Assembly: GCF_030463565.1 (NCBI RefSeq)
Contig: NC_134676.1
Location: 2,900,001 to 2,964,000, forward strand
Reading direction: 5' to 3'
DNA: 64,000 nucleotides
Origin: Pelecanus crispus
Taxonomy: Eukaryota; Chordata; Aves; Pelecaniformes; Pelecanidae
Both the position numbers and the translations under genes were made by a program. Every line of letters starts with the position of its first letter. Position 1 is the stretch's first letter. Positions 11,901-24,175 of the stretch are shown here, piece after piece. The notes under the pieces are model-generated. The model had not been told where the DNA came from, did no database searches, and saw only the letters and a list, made by a program, of their open reading frames with translations.

Positions 11901-14900
11901 CTAGAACATTTTTATTTAATCAAAAGAAAAGGCCAAAAAGCTCTAAACCAAGCATTTATTTCGAATTTCAGTTACTCCTTAAGAATGTCTTCCTTTTCTC
12001 TTTCTTTCAGGTATTCCTTTAAGTTCATGAGATCTTGCCAGCGTCCGAGATCTCAGTTTCCTTCACTGGTGTGAGTCAGTAATTCTGTGGTCTGCACCAA
12101 GTTCTCTGCTGCTCCTTTGAACAAAGACACAGTATCTCTTACTCTTTACCTTCTAGTTTGTTTTACGTTTGACAATATACTGTGGAATGCTGTGTACAAA
12201 AACACAGGTCTAGCAGCATTTTTGAATTGGGGATTTGGTGTAGGTGAAGATTTGCATGGTTTTTTGCAATATTCCTTTTTTTGGCTGTCTTGGCATGCCG
12301 TGCGGCATGTTGAATGGCGGTCCCTTTTAATATCCTCCTTGTGCAGGTCAGGTTTCCCAGCACCATTGCTCACACTTATCTGTTCCATTCACTAGATCAA
12401 TGTTCTTAATGAAAAGAATTTTTTTTTTTCCTGTAGCTATTTTGTTTGTCGGACGTATTCCCTCCCTTATAACTATCGCTTTTCTACTACTGTATCTTTC
12501 TAATTTTGCGCAGCAGCTGCTACCTTAATCCTGGTGCTGCAGTAGTGCAAGTAATTAATAATACAAGTTGCTGCCCTCTGGCTCTTTTGCTGCATGCAAC
12601 TTGTTTACTGAGTTGCCATCTGTCCTGGGAGTTGGAGTATTCCTCCGCCTGTGAGACTGATGGTTTGATAGATTGTCCTAGCCTGGCATATAGAAGGAAA
12701 CAATGTGCAGGCTGACTACTTCCTTCTGTACTGGATTGATACATAAATTGATCGATAAGTTGATACCTACCTAAGAAATCTTTCATAAAGAGTTTGTACA
12801 CGGTTCTTGAATAAGGACTTTTGTTTTCCAGAAGAGGGAAACGTCCCCGAGAGCTTGTGAGCAGTCTTCCCTTGGGAAGCTTTCTCCAGCATCATCAGAC
12901 TCGTAGAGCTCCCCTCTTTTCCCATCCATTAGCTTGGCAGCAGCAGGGCCAAAGAGAATCCTGCTCCCTGTGGTCTGGCACAGCCGAGTGGTTGACCGTG
13001 ATTCCATGGTTAAGGTGCTCGAGATCTCCAGGTTGTCCTCCTTCCTGGTACGTCGACAAGCCCGAGCCCGCCCGCCTGTAGCATTTGGTGCGCTCAAGCT
13101 TGAAGTGCTTCTCTGGAAAGTATCTTGTTTAAAAACCCTTCTACGGTTCTAGCTGAATGACGACAAGTAGGAAGGTCACGTATCATCTTCGCATTCGTCC
13201 GTGTAAAAAATACAAAGTGAACTAGGTGGTCAGTTGCTCCTCAGAAATGGGTAAGCGCGATGGAATTATAATGGGAGCAGTCTCGGGCGCTATATATAGC
13301 ATGAGTCATATTGAAACGTTCCGCAGGCAGGCACAGGGGTTTGGTAACTGCAGCGTAACTAAAAGCCTTTGATTGCGGTGGTAAGTTAATGATGGGGTCA
13401 GGAGGCAGGGAAAAATGTCTCTGGTATAAAACGCTCTAATTTTTATTTTTCTTGAAAGACCCATGTGTCATCTTTCCTTCTCTTGGAATAACTTTATCGG
13501 GGTGGCTGTTAGTTGAGTTTTTCTTTCTCCTCTACGCTAGTTACTAATGTACCTACTTGTAGCATTGCTTATTGTACTGTCATTATAGTCAGAAGTGAAA
13601 GATGGTTATTACCAATGTACAGCACGTCTGACGTACAGTTGTTGTCTGAAACCATGAGTGCAGTCACACTCCAGAGCAGAGAGCTAGAACTTTGTTCCCA
13701 ACTTTTGGCTTGTAACGGTATCGGTATCGTGGTTTTGGATCGTAAATTTGAGAAGAAGTTCCGTCTGGTGCATTCTCATTTTGAAGCATCCCTACTGTGA
13801 TAAATAGAAAACTTCATCTAAAAAATACAACCTGATGAAGGGCGGCAGCACGTAGTAGCGCTTGGGTAGCCTGCAGGGAAGGCCTTTGCCCAGGGACGTC
13901 AAATCTTGCACCTCTACTTGCGCGTGTCGTCCGGACGTCTCCAAGGAGCTGCACCTTGGGTACCACCAGGGAGGAGATTGCTTTGGTTTGTTAGGTGGTG
14001 AACAAAACAGATGTTTCCTTAACATCTGCCTGTACCTGTGCCCCCATTTAAGCCGGTAGCCTGCTCTGTTCTTCTTCGGGGACCGTCATCTTCTCCTTCC
14101 AAACCTGCCAGCGGCCTGCCCCGTGCACTTGAGCAAATCCCAGCTGCGAGCTGTGCCCGTCACTCGGTGTCTTCATATTTGTTAGCTCTCTGGCATGTAT
14201 CGTGTCTAGTTGTCACGTGGGAGCCCTAATCCTACTGGCTAATTAACCCAAATAGTGATCAGACTATGATCTGTACTCCAGAATGCTAATGGAGAGCCGT
14301 TCAAGCTGTTGGTGGTTGGTCCGGTCCCGTCTTCAGGATGGGTGAGGTGTCTCTCGGCGTACCTCTGGCTGTAGAGAAGGCTGAATAACAATAAATGAAA
14401 ACTTGCTTTCAAAAAATGCCATTTGATAATTATTATCCAAGTTTAGGCTGTCTCTCTTAAAGTTGTTATAAAATTTGAAAGCGGTATTTTTCCAACCTTC
14501 ATTCCAAAAATCAGAATGCCGGAGGGGTGATAAATAGCTGCCTGAGTGCGTAAATCTAGGGTTTTGTGCAGATCAGCATCTTTTGCAAGTGCAGAGAAAT
14601 TACTTTCTTCATCTTCCTTGAATCAACTAACTATATTCAACAGCCAGTTGGGGGGGGGGGGGGGGGGAATTGTCAGGACTTGAAATCTTCCAGTCCATGA
14701 ATTAAAGCAAGGTGTGAGAGGAATTAATTGATCTTAGGTGAAAGGCGATAGTAACCAGAGTCAGTCTATCAACTGACCAGACAACAGGTAGTATTTCATA
14801 GGACTTTAATAACCCAGTGAAGTGCCAAAAACGTTCTGGTCTTCATTTTCTTGTGTAGCCAGCCTGCTTAAGGAGGTTTAACCATTAAACAATTTAGGAT

Positions 14901-17900
14901 TTAATTTTCTGTCCCAATGCAGCTTCATCTCTGCTTAATAAATGGGGCATGTATCAGTTTTCTACTGTATAATCACAAACTGGATAGATATTTTTAGCCG
15001 TGTCACGAATGGGAGGAAGAACTCTATGTTTAAGCAACAGAATGCAGCTTGTACCACCAGTGGGAATGAAGAGCTCTTCTTAAAAATGTGTAGAGCAGTC
15101 ATTCTTGATGAAGTAGGTGAATTTTTCCTTGTTTGTTAATCAGGTGGGCAGCGTTACGCTCCACAGACCCGTCGGCCTTACGGTACATCCAGCGTTTCCG
15201 TCTCTGCAAATCCTTCGTTGCCTTAGCTGCCGGAGTTCTCACTTTCCAGTTAAAAGCTCGTGGCAACCTAGCAATGAAATAAGGGCTGTGCCAGCTTAGA
15301 CTCTACCCTTAAAGCTGTGTCCGTACGCAAGAGTTGCAGGTTCGTAGAAAACAAATCCCTCTGCAGTCCCCTCTCTCGTGGGCACCCCCGGCAATGCTGT
15401 GCCATCCCCTGCGGGTCTGCGGGGACCTCCCAGGCCCTGCCATTGCTTTCTAGGCAAGGAATTCGCCGTGGCTCTACTAGCACTTTGTGGTTCCAGGTTG
15501 ATGTCACTAATTATTCTGTCGCCGCCTCCTTACTCGGTGTCAGCAGATTACAAAATCAGTGGTCAGAGTGCTAAAGACTGTATTCAGAGGGGAGGCTGTA
15601 ACACAGTGTTGCCTTTCATCAGATAATGGCAAAGCTACTGAAAAATATATTCCTGTGAAGTACGGCTTTCTCTTCAGTGCTAAGAAGCCGTGGAGGCTGA
15701 TCTGTGAGATCCGGGCTTTGCCCGCGGCTGCTCGGGGGCCGCGTTGGAGGATGCCAGCTTTGGTCAGGGCTGTGCACCGGCCCTGCCTCCTGCGTAAGAG
15801 AGGAGTTGGTGCTGACGCAGCTTCCCCCTGCTCGCTGCTCTCCCAGCCCCGGCAGCGCTGGTGTCTTGCCACAGGATTTGCGTGTCTAAAGAGCTGCAGC
15901 AGGTGCTCAGTTTTGACCCCCTTAGCTTGGTACTCATCAGGAGAACAAACCGCTATCGTCATTTGAGTGTGGTTCACAGGGGCCACTCGCTGAATTTTCA
16001 CCCACCGTGACTTCCAGGCTACTATTTAGATAAACTTTTTTCCCCAGGATTTTTTTTTTTTTTTTTACCAAAGCCCTATGTAATTGGGGAGGCAAGGTTA
16101 AATGGACATGACGGAAAGAAGGTTTGGGTTGCCGTTTCACAGCGCTTGGCAGGAGCAGCGTGGGTACGAGGTGCGTGTCCCTGCCTTGGCAGGCTGCGTT
16201 TTGCGAACGTTGGAAGTGTGAAGGACTCCCTTCCCCTGCTGTAGCTGCTCGGAAGAGACCACGCAACGAAGGGATCCTCATCTGTAAATCACTCTTTGTC
16301 CTATTCCTGGAGTGACGTGAAGTGAATTCAGCGGAAGAAACGGGGGGAAGGTGCCGTTTCTCCCGGGTTACCGCCACGGCTGTGCAAAGGAGGAGCCTGT
16401 GGGATGCTTTTTCGGGCGGTTCCTGGCCGACGGCAGCAGGTCGGCTGGCGTGGCGCGAGGCGGGCGCGCGCAGGGTTCCCACTGCGGTCGCTTGGTTCTG
16501 CCGGCTCTGTTGGGGAGTTTCCCTCGTGGGGTGAACGGCCTGAGACTGGGTTTGATGTATCTCATTCTGTAAGCGATGATGAAAGGCGAAAGTTGGAGTG
16601 AGGGCTGAGCTGGCTGTCGCTGTGTGATGGGTGAGGGCTGCGGGTGCCGTGGCAGCTACGCTTAACTTGAAGGGAGGGGGAGAAAAAAAAAAAAACTGTC
16701 TTCCCATCACCTTTTTTAATAAGGAAGTGTTTGATCATTTAAAATTGGTAGTGTATGAGGTAAACAATTTCCTTCAGAGCTACCCTTAAGTTTCCTGGGG
16801 TGTATAATGTTCATAGTGTGTTTAAAATGTTTGGTCAAATAATCCTCTTAGGGGAAAAGCAGGGAGGAGGATTGAGAAGAATGATGCAAATCAGCCGGCG
16901 CAGGATGAACGCTGCCTGCAGGGCTCCGTACGGGCTCGGCTCCTTGTCAGGCGCTTGGGCAGGCAGGTACTAAATCTTTGCCTAAACGAAAGCAAAACTA
17001 AAGGGTTTTGCTTTAACACTGTCAGCGTGTGCTTATGGCTGAATGTGCTGCTTAGGAACGCTTACGCTGCCGAACCAAGTACGGTAACATCTATTAAATA
17101 GATTTTCATTATCGTACCGAAACTAAAATCACTTTGAAAGGTTTGATTAAATTAAATTTCCAGTCTGGAAGTCCCCTTTTCAGGCTGTTTCATGTCTGTA
17201 CTTCAAAATCTTCAATACAATGATCTGATGATTTATTGCAAAAGTGTGGGGCGGTGTATTTTTTTTTTCCCCTCCTTTGTCTTTGTGTTTAAAATCAGGA
17301 GATTGGGAAACTTCTTGATTCATCTCTTGGCCGCATGACTTCATAGCTGGCCGACCTCATGCCCTTGTGGCCACGGTGCTTCTGGATGCCGTGAATTGTC
17401 GGAGCAGGGATGGGATCGGCCGTGCTTCGTAGCGTCACCTCGGTAGTGAGTAACGGAGGAGGGTGGGAAACCAGAGCAGCTGAGTAAAAGCAAATAGAAA
17501 GATCATCCTGGCGGAGTGGTATCGTGGGCTGCTGACCCTGGGTTTTGACACGACCCTTGTGGGGTTTTCCAGCGCTCCTTGCAGACAAAACCCAGCGGGT
17601 ATTGACTGACTCATTCAGAAATCTCTGCTTTCGTATGTGGTGACTTTCTTCAGCTCTTTCTAACTTTTCAGGCAAAGTTTGAGAGTTGACCTTGACGGTC
17701 TGTGGAGTCAGCTTTCCATTGAAGCCAGCTCTCCGATGTTTAAAAGTCTCGTTCTAGCGCTTCAGGGAGTTGAGGCAGCGTTTGGCCTCTGCTTTCTAGG
17801 TATGTGACTCATACCTTAAAAGAAAAGCTCTGCCCACCTTGGTCTGTGCCGTTCTGCAGCCCGAGGAAGAAATGCGAGAAGGCTTTTCTTCCCACCGGAG

Positions 17901-20900
17901 CAGTTTGGAAATGTGGCGCTGGCAAAGCAATCCCTGGGAGTTCGCAGCTGAAACAGGGAAGGAAGATGAAGCTGTGGACTCCGAAACTGATTTGAGTTTG
18001 TAAAACATCAGGAAAATCTTGTCTAAAATGTAAACTGTAAGAATTGGTAAGGCACTTTAGAGTTAAGTAGGCTCTGAATTGCGGTATATAATAATGAATT
18101 ATATATATTTTAGATATATAAATCTTATGCTAGATGCTCCTAGTATTCTCTTCTAAATGCTGCCTCTGCAATTTCTAGGAAAGAAGAATATATACTTGGG
18201 TGGAATCGAGTAAATGAAAGTAATTTGTTTAAATTGGAGAATAATTGATAGGCATCAGGGGGCTGACTTTGGTTTTCCGTGTTCCAGTAAAGAGGGCTTG
18301 ATTGGCGCGAAAACTTCAGCAGCACCATCTTGGGGATCCTTCGGGGTTTAAGGTTTGGGCCCCACCGTCTTTTCGGAGTAACTGTGAAGTAAATGGGAAG
18401 CAGAGCGGGCAAGCGGACTTACTTACGGGGAGAAATGCAAACAAAAGAGCTGGAGGGAGTAAAGGCGAATTGCCTAAGAGAGGTGCGGCTGTCTTAGGAG
18501 CAGGGAAATGGCACGGCTTCAAAGGATGCGTGCTTTGCTACTTCCATAAGGCATCTCATGCCTGTGGTTTCCCTTTTTTTATCTAGGGGAGTGCTGGTGC
18601 CCTTCTCAGCGGGCTGTAGTGGGAGGTTGAGGCTCACGGGTTTCTTCTCTCCTGCAGATACTTGCTCTTCTCGCTGAACTGCTCGGGTCCGCGTCCCCTC
18701 CTTCGCGCAGATCTGCCTGCACCTCGCTCCTTCCCTTGCAGGAGCCCTCCCGTGCTCCTCTGTGCACGTTCTGATGGAGGTAGGGCCTCCGAGAGCCCTC
18801 CCGAGGAGCTGTTGAAGATAATGAACTTCCTCTCCAGCTGTGTCCTGGAAACAAAGAGCTGTTGTGTTCAGCCTTTGTCCTTGCTGTGTGCAGGGGCCCT
18901 GCAAGAAGCAGCCCTTCCTTCCCTCTATTCCGACGAGCGTCTGCAGATTTGCTGTATTTCTTTTTTTTATTAGCAGATAGTTCTGAATAAAGTGCATCTC
19001 CAAGTGGCTTTCTAACTGTAAAATTATTACCGCTAGTGGTACCTCAGGTGCAGGGGACTGGCAAAACACTATTTCGAGAGACTATTTGGTGTACCCAGGC
19101 AGTTATGAGCTACTTAAAGTAAATGAGGAAAATGGGAACAAATTTCACTCTGCAAGTGAAATGATGCTTAAAACGCTTGATCTGCAAATGTTGCTGATAG
19201 TTGTTTCAAGATGAGGTTCCCTATAAAATGGCATTTAGTGCGGCATGCTTTTGAATTTGTTTTAATAGAGGCTAAATTCGGTGAAGACTGAATCCGGTGG
19301 ACTGTCTTGCATGTCGTGGACCTGCTTGTGTCTCTTCATTTTGCGTTGCCTGCTTTTCTGGTCCTGTGATGGGTAAAAGGTGCTTCTGTAGGCACCATGC
19401 CAAAACGCCGTAAGCGTTTTAGGGAACAGCCTGCTGCCACTGCGTCCTAGCAAACTTTCTAATTCAGTCCCCAAAAACCAAAGACAAATGTTCCGTTAAC
19501 TTTTTGCTTCTCTTCCAGACTGTATTTACCCAGTTAACGAGAGAAATTCCACGTAGGCACGTAATATTACATAGTAAGCCTTATTTGCGTGCAACAAACT
19601 GCTTGAACTCCTGCTTGACGGTTCAAGGAGTGGCTCCTTCGTCCCACAGGGAAGAGTAAGGTTTAAATAACGCTTATTGATAACAGGAAGCAAATGAAGA
19701 GTTCACAGTAAATCAATATTTTTTTTATCTGTATTCCACACAGGTTGTGATACAGACCCTTCTCTCACTCGTCAATGTTTAATTTGCTTTTAGGTCACGC
19801 TTGTCACTGAAAGGCTGATGTATCAGCAGACGTAAGCGCGTGTATTTACTCCTTTTGCAGGATCTTGGAAACGACGGAAAGATACCCAATCAATGGAAAA
19901 AAATATAAACCCACCAGTATTTGTGGAATAATCGTGAACGTGGCTGTCATAGAGGAAAAAGCCGTTCGCGTTTATTTGCCGTCTAATAGCAATTGAGGAG
20001 ATGATGGGCTAAACTGGCCCAAGAAGCATTGCTAAAATAGTTTGTGGCTGTAAGTGTCAGAGGTCTGTTTGGAAATAATAGGTAGAAGTTGTTACCGCTT
20101 TCTCTAGTGTGGCTTGCAGAGATAAAAACAGCTGCTTCTGGTTTCACCCTACGGTTTCTTGAAGCTCTCAAACAGCTTAAAATAGACGGCTTTCTTGTGG
20201 CTTTCTAAACTTAGACGCCTTGCTAAACTTCCATGTGTTTCCTTTAAACAGGTTGCAAAATAAAAGCACTAAGGGCCAAGACAAATACTTACATTAAGAC
20301 CCCTGTTCGTGGAGAAGAACCCATCTTTGTTGTCACTGGACGAAAAGAGGATGTAGCCATGGCCAAAAGGGAAATTCTCTCAGCTGCTGAACACTTCTCC
20401 ATGATCAGAGCGTCGCGCAACAAGAACGGTCCTGCCCTGGGAGGCTTGCCATGTACCCCCAACCTGCCGGGTCAGACGACAGTCCAAGTCAGGGTGCCTT
20501 ACCGGGTAGTTGGGCTAGTGGTCGGACCGAAAGGAGCTACAATCAAAAGAATTCAGCAGCAGACCCATACCTACATAGTCACTCCCAGCAGAGACAAGGA
20601 GCCTGTCTTCGAAGTTACGGGAATGCCCGAAAACGTCGACCGGGCGCGCGAGGAGATCGAGATGCACATAGCCATGCGTACCGGCAACTACATCGAGCTG
20701 AACGAAGAGAACGATTTCCATTACAACGGTACGGATGTGAGCTTTGAAGGAGGCACTCTCGGATCTGCGTGGCTTGCTTCTAATCCTGTCCCTCCGAGCC
20801 GCACCAGAATGATTTCTAATTATAGAAATGACAGCTCCAGCTCCTTGGGAAGTGGCTCCACAGATTCCTATTTTGGAAGCAATAGATTGGCTGACTTCAG

Positions 20901-21477
20901 CCCAACGAGTCCGTTCAGCACAGGCAACTTCTGGTTTGGAGAAACGCTGCCTGCGGTGGGCACGGAAGACCTTGCGGTCGACTCTCCCGCGTACGACTCC
21001 TTACCAACACCTTCCCAAACCATTTGGACCCCTTTCGAACCTGTAAACCCGCTCTCTGGCTTTGGTAGCGACCCTGCTAGTAACGCCAAGCCTCAGCGCC
21101 GAGGGAGCCAGCCATCGACTCCTCGCCTGTCGCCCACATTTCCGGAAAGTCTGGATCACCCGCTGGCTAGGAGAGTGAGGAGCGACCCGCCTAGCACCGG
21201 CCACCAAGCCGGCCTTCCCATATACATCCCCGCTTTCTCCAATGGTACCAACAGCTATTCCTCTTCCAACGGCGGCTCCACCTCCAGCTCGCCCCCCGAG
21301 TCCAGACGGAAGCACGACTGCGTGATCTGCTTCGAGAGCGAAGTCATTGCGGCCCTGGTCCCCTGCGGCCACAATCTCTTCTGCATGGAGTGTGCCAACA
21401 AAATCTGTGAAAAGGAAACGCCATCGTGTCCCGTTTGCCAGACAGCTGTTACTCAGGCAATCCAAATTCACTCTTAA
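5301..21477 (+). CDS. MEX3C: MEX3C gene, coding span (two exons)
   Basis: MEX3C is an RNA-binding E3 ubiquitin ligase that shuttles between nucleus and cytoplasm. The family is known to bind 3' UTR elements of mRNAs and promote decay, for example of MHC class I mRNA, and has been linked to RIG-I ubiquitination. The coding parts are 5301-5962 and 20252-21477, separated by one GT-AG intron. The product has a low-complexity acidic N-terminus, KH1 (about residues 205-265), KH2 (about 295-360), a Ser/Pro-rich linker and a C3HC4 RING at the C-terminus. Removing one base from the exon 1 C run gives 628 residues, near the 659 I recall for human. As written, the frame breaks in exon 1. Confidence 0.95.
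6964..6987 (+). repeat. Poly(C) tract, 24 C
   Basis: An uninterrupted run of 24 C lies within a T/C-rich stretch of the MEX3C intron. Such tracts can form i-motif (this strand) or G-quadruplex (other strand) structures and vary in length, and they are prone to assembly error. Confidence 0.9.
10466..10570 (+). repeat. 23-bp minisatellite, about 4 copies
   Basis: The unit GGATAGAATAGATTATTAGGATA repeats, with the first copy separated from the others by a short ATTATT variant. The later copies are essentially identical, which suggests recent expansion. Confidence 0.85.
14650..14667 (+). repeat. Poly(G) tract, 18 G
   Basis: An uninterrupted run of 18 G in the MEX3C intron. In pre-mRNA this strand could fold as a G-quadruplex. 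Confidence 0.9.
20252..21477 (+). CDS. MEX3C: MEX3C coding exon 2 (KH1 rest, KH2, RING)
   Basis: Two bases complete the split Gly codon, then [17 protein letters not shown] continues KH1. KH2 carries the GPKG loop at about residues 312-315. A Ser-rich linker follows. The RING reads C577-x2-C580-x11-C592-x-H594-x3-C598-x2-C601-x11-C613-x2-C616 (numbering after the one-base correction), a complete C3HC4 zinc site. The protein ends TQAIQIHS and stops with TAA at 21475-21477. Both KH loops and all zinc ligands are intact, so this exon looks under strong constraint. Identity to mammalian MEX3C is very high by eye. Confidence 0.97.
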
Positions 21478-23395
21478 ATATATATAGGTATTATTATATA
21501 TGGACTTTTTAAAACTCTTAAAGGCATGGGTGTAATGGTACCCTCTAGTAAACTTCCTAATGAATTCTGACTGTTGGGCTTTCTTGGGATTAGGCTGAAG
21601 TTGTTAATGAATTTCTACTTTCTCAAAAGGCTGCTACGGTAACACTAAACCTAGGTGGTCTCTGTCCGGGTCAGTGTAAGCAGCCGGCACGTTCAGCGGA
21701 GCTGCGTCTGCTGTGGTGTTACGGCACAGCGAGGGGAAGTTTTCATCAATTACACAACTGAAAAACAAAAAAAAACAAATTTTACAGGCTTTCTAAAGGA
21801 TCTCTGTTAAGCGTTTGACTCCTGTGTGCTGGCAGCAACGAACCTCGTCGCCTAAACGCAGAAGTACTCGTCTGCCGTGGAGGGTTTGTGGCATTATCAA
21901 TGTATCAAACAACACTTCCAATGCTGCCTTCTTTACACTGCCAGTTTTGAAAAACAGGTTTGGGGAAATTATTTTTGCTTTGTGCGACAACTTATGCCTA
22001 ATTCTTCAGCATTGCAAGTACCTTTTTTTTTTTTTAAAAAAAAGTGTGGTTTGATTTGTTGAAATGGATGATGTTATTGGCAGGTTCAGGTAATAAATTA
22101 CGGGGGAGGGAGGGAGAAGCTGCCCGACGCACCTCCATTTTGCCCGACGTGTGAAGGGCAGTAAGTTCAGAGGATCAGGAACATCTCGATTTGTGAATTC
22201 CTACCCACCGCTTTTCTTAATGTAATGCGGAAAAGTCTGGCTGGCTTCATCCCGTTTCAGTGAGGGCTTTGGGATGCACATACTTCGACTAATAGTGAGG
22301 ATGCTGACATTCCGTTCATTAGTCCGATCAAGCTGTTCTTAAATTACATTTTTTTTTTAGAGAGTATATAGTTCAAAATGTGAAGCATTTTTATGTTCAA
22401 TCCATACTTGTCTTGCACATATATAAATATATATTTTATTTTTAGTAAGGAAAAGGAAAAAGGGGGAGTTGCGTACGTGCCCTTGTATTATTCATGACAG
22501 CAGCTGTGACAGTGGCCCTGCAATCAGTTTACTTCATTTCAAAACTGTCTTTCCAATCATAAGGAGAAAAGAAAAAAAAAAAAACCAAAAGTCTTTTGAA
22601 TGTGCTTCTTACATTTCAACCTGTGGATGTTTCTAGCTTCTTCATCCTCAGTACGTTCCCAAATCTGTGCTGGCATATATTAAAACAACAAAAACAAAAA
22701 AAAGACACAAAGCGGAGTTCTGGTGGATTTTTCTATTTTTTTTGAAGCATTATTTTCCCAAGACAAAGCTTTTTTCTCAGTATAACACAAAAATTCTACG
22801 TGTATTGAACTAGTAAATATACAGAAAATTTTATTTTTTATTTCCACTTGAAGAGTTACATTTCGTATAAAAGTTTACAGATAACGGTTTTTATTTTATG
22901 ATTTTCAGTATAAGAGTTGCCTTGATGGCATATTATGTACTGCATAACTTTAATGCTATAATTGCTTGTAGAATAGTTACATGTCAGTATTGAAACCTAA
23001 TCTCTAGCTTCAGGCTTGTAGATACGAACAAACGTTCACCAAGCATGTATTTTGTATTTTATTGCATCGTACACGGCAACTAATAAGCCAAGGAATCGAC
23101 AGACATTAGGTGCGTGTACCATTTCTATAAACCACAAACTAAGAATGATAAACTATCGATATAGTTTAGTATTTGCTAATTTTACTACACTTTTTGTTAT
23201 GTATATGTAGGGAGGTCATAGGGATTATAAATTCAATTTGAGTAAAGTTTAAAAACCATATATTTTATGATAAAGGGCCTTTAACTTATGATGGCCAAAG
23301 CACTGATATTATATATTTGCTGTAAAGAGAATTATAAGAGTTTTATTTTTCTGATATTAAAAGTTACTTAATAAAGACTTGTTTCCATTAACTCG
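21478..23395 (+). other. MEX3C: MEX3C 3' UTR
   Basis: An AT-rich stretch of about 1.9 kb without a convincing coding frame runs from the stop to an AATAAA at 23370-23375. Composition turns GC-rich straight after the expected cleavage site. It contains a Pumilio-type UGUAGAUA at 23017-23024 and many AUUUA/UAUUUAU elements typical of unstable regulatory mRNAs. An earlier AATAAA at 22092-22097 could give a shorter isoform. The 3' end position is inferred from the signal only. Confidence 0.75.
23370..23375 (+). promoter_or_regulatory. MEX3C: Poly(A) signal AATAAA, MEX3C
   Basis: The canonical hexamer lies in CTTAATAAAGAC at the end of the AT-rich UTR, followed within 20-40 bases by GT/T-rich sequence (GTTTCGCTGTC, TGGTTGTCG). 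Confidence 0.75.
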
Positions 23396-23717
23396 AACGT
23401 TTCGCTGTCTTCATGGTTGTCGCTTGGAGGAGCCCGTGGAGCCCGGGGCCTGACGTCCCCCACCCCGGGGCTTTCCCAGCCCTTCGTGCGCCGCGGCCCG
23501 GGCCACTTTGGTGCGGCTGGGGGACTCCACGTGCGAAGAATCTTCTCTGCCATGAATCGCTGGCTTGACAGGCTGCCTTCCAAAAGCGACTCGTGGCCTT
23601 CTGGACGGCAGAGCCGCAGCTTTTTGCAAGGCTCAGAAATGCACGTCTCGGAGTTATTTTGCTGCAGCTGCAAGATAAACCCATGCACTCGTGTTTGCGA
23701 GCATCAACCGGCAGCAG
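23396..23717. other. Intergenic, GC-rich, no feature recognised
   Basis: This stretch follows the MEX3C end. It is GC-rich with CpG in places and has open frames in several phases, none with a recognisable domain. Confidence 0.5.
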
Positions 23718-24175
23718 GAATCACAGAATGGTTTGGGTGGGAAGGGACCTTTGAGGATCATCCAGTCCAACTGCCTGCCATGGGCAGGGACATCTTCAAC
23801 TGGATCGGGGTGCTCAGAGCCCCGTCCAACCTGGCCTGGGATGTTTCCAGGGATGGGGCATCTCCCACCTCTCTGGGCAACCTGTGCCAGTGCTTCACCA
23901 CCCTCACTGTAGAACATTTCTTCCTTATATCCAGTCTAAGTCTCCCCTCTTTTAGTTTACAACCATCACGCCTTGTCCTGTCACTCCAGGCCCTGCTAAA
24001 AAGCCCGTCCCCATCTTTCTCCTGAGCCCCTGCCAGCACTGCCAGGCCGCAGTCAGGTCTCCCCGCAGCCTTCTCCTCTCCAGGCTGAGCACCCCCAGCT
24101 CTCCCAGCCTGGCCTCACAGCAGAGCTGCTCCAGCCCTCGCATCATTGCTGTGGCCTCCTCCGGCCCCGTTGTGG
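23718..24175 (-). mobile_element. CR1 LINE 3' end, older copy
   Basis: Read on the + strand, the segment starts with ATCACAGAATGGTTTGGGTGG and GGACCTTTGAGGATCATCC, the reverse complement of a CR1 3' end. It continues with the CCTCTCTGGGCAACCTGTGCC and TTCTTCCTTATATCCAGTCT equivalents and with TCTCCAGGCTGAGCACCCCC. It includes a spacer on the GGGCAGGGACATCTTCAAC theme that the other copies here lack, so it belongs to a different CR1 subfamily. Confidence 0.85.

Larger units (their letters stand above)
5963..20251 (+). other. MEX3C: MEX3C intron
   Basis: The intron runs from donor GTGAGTGG to acceptor TTTAAACAG. Its first 600 bp belong to the CpG island. The rest has no exon-like frame that I recognise. 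It contains a C24 tract (6964-6987), a G18 tract (14650-14667), several A and T runs, and the 23-bp minisatellite at about 10466-10570. Long open frames within it (for example on the - strand at 15937-16710) show no known domain. Intron position inside the KH1 GXXG loop is a MEX3-family feature as I know it. Confidence 0.85.

Noticed and set aside
15937-16710. 257-codon - strand frame in the MEX3C intron
   Set aside because: Biased composition with homopolymer-coded Lys and Phe runs and no domain.
20451-21471. Other open frames on both strands of MEX3C exon 2
   Set aside because: Shadows of the conserved MEX3C reading frame.
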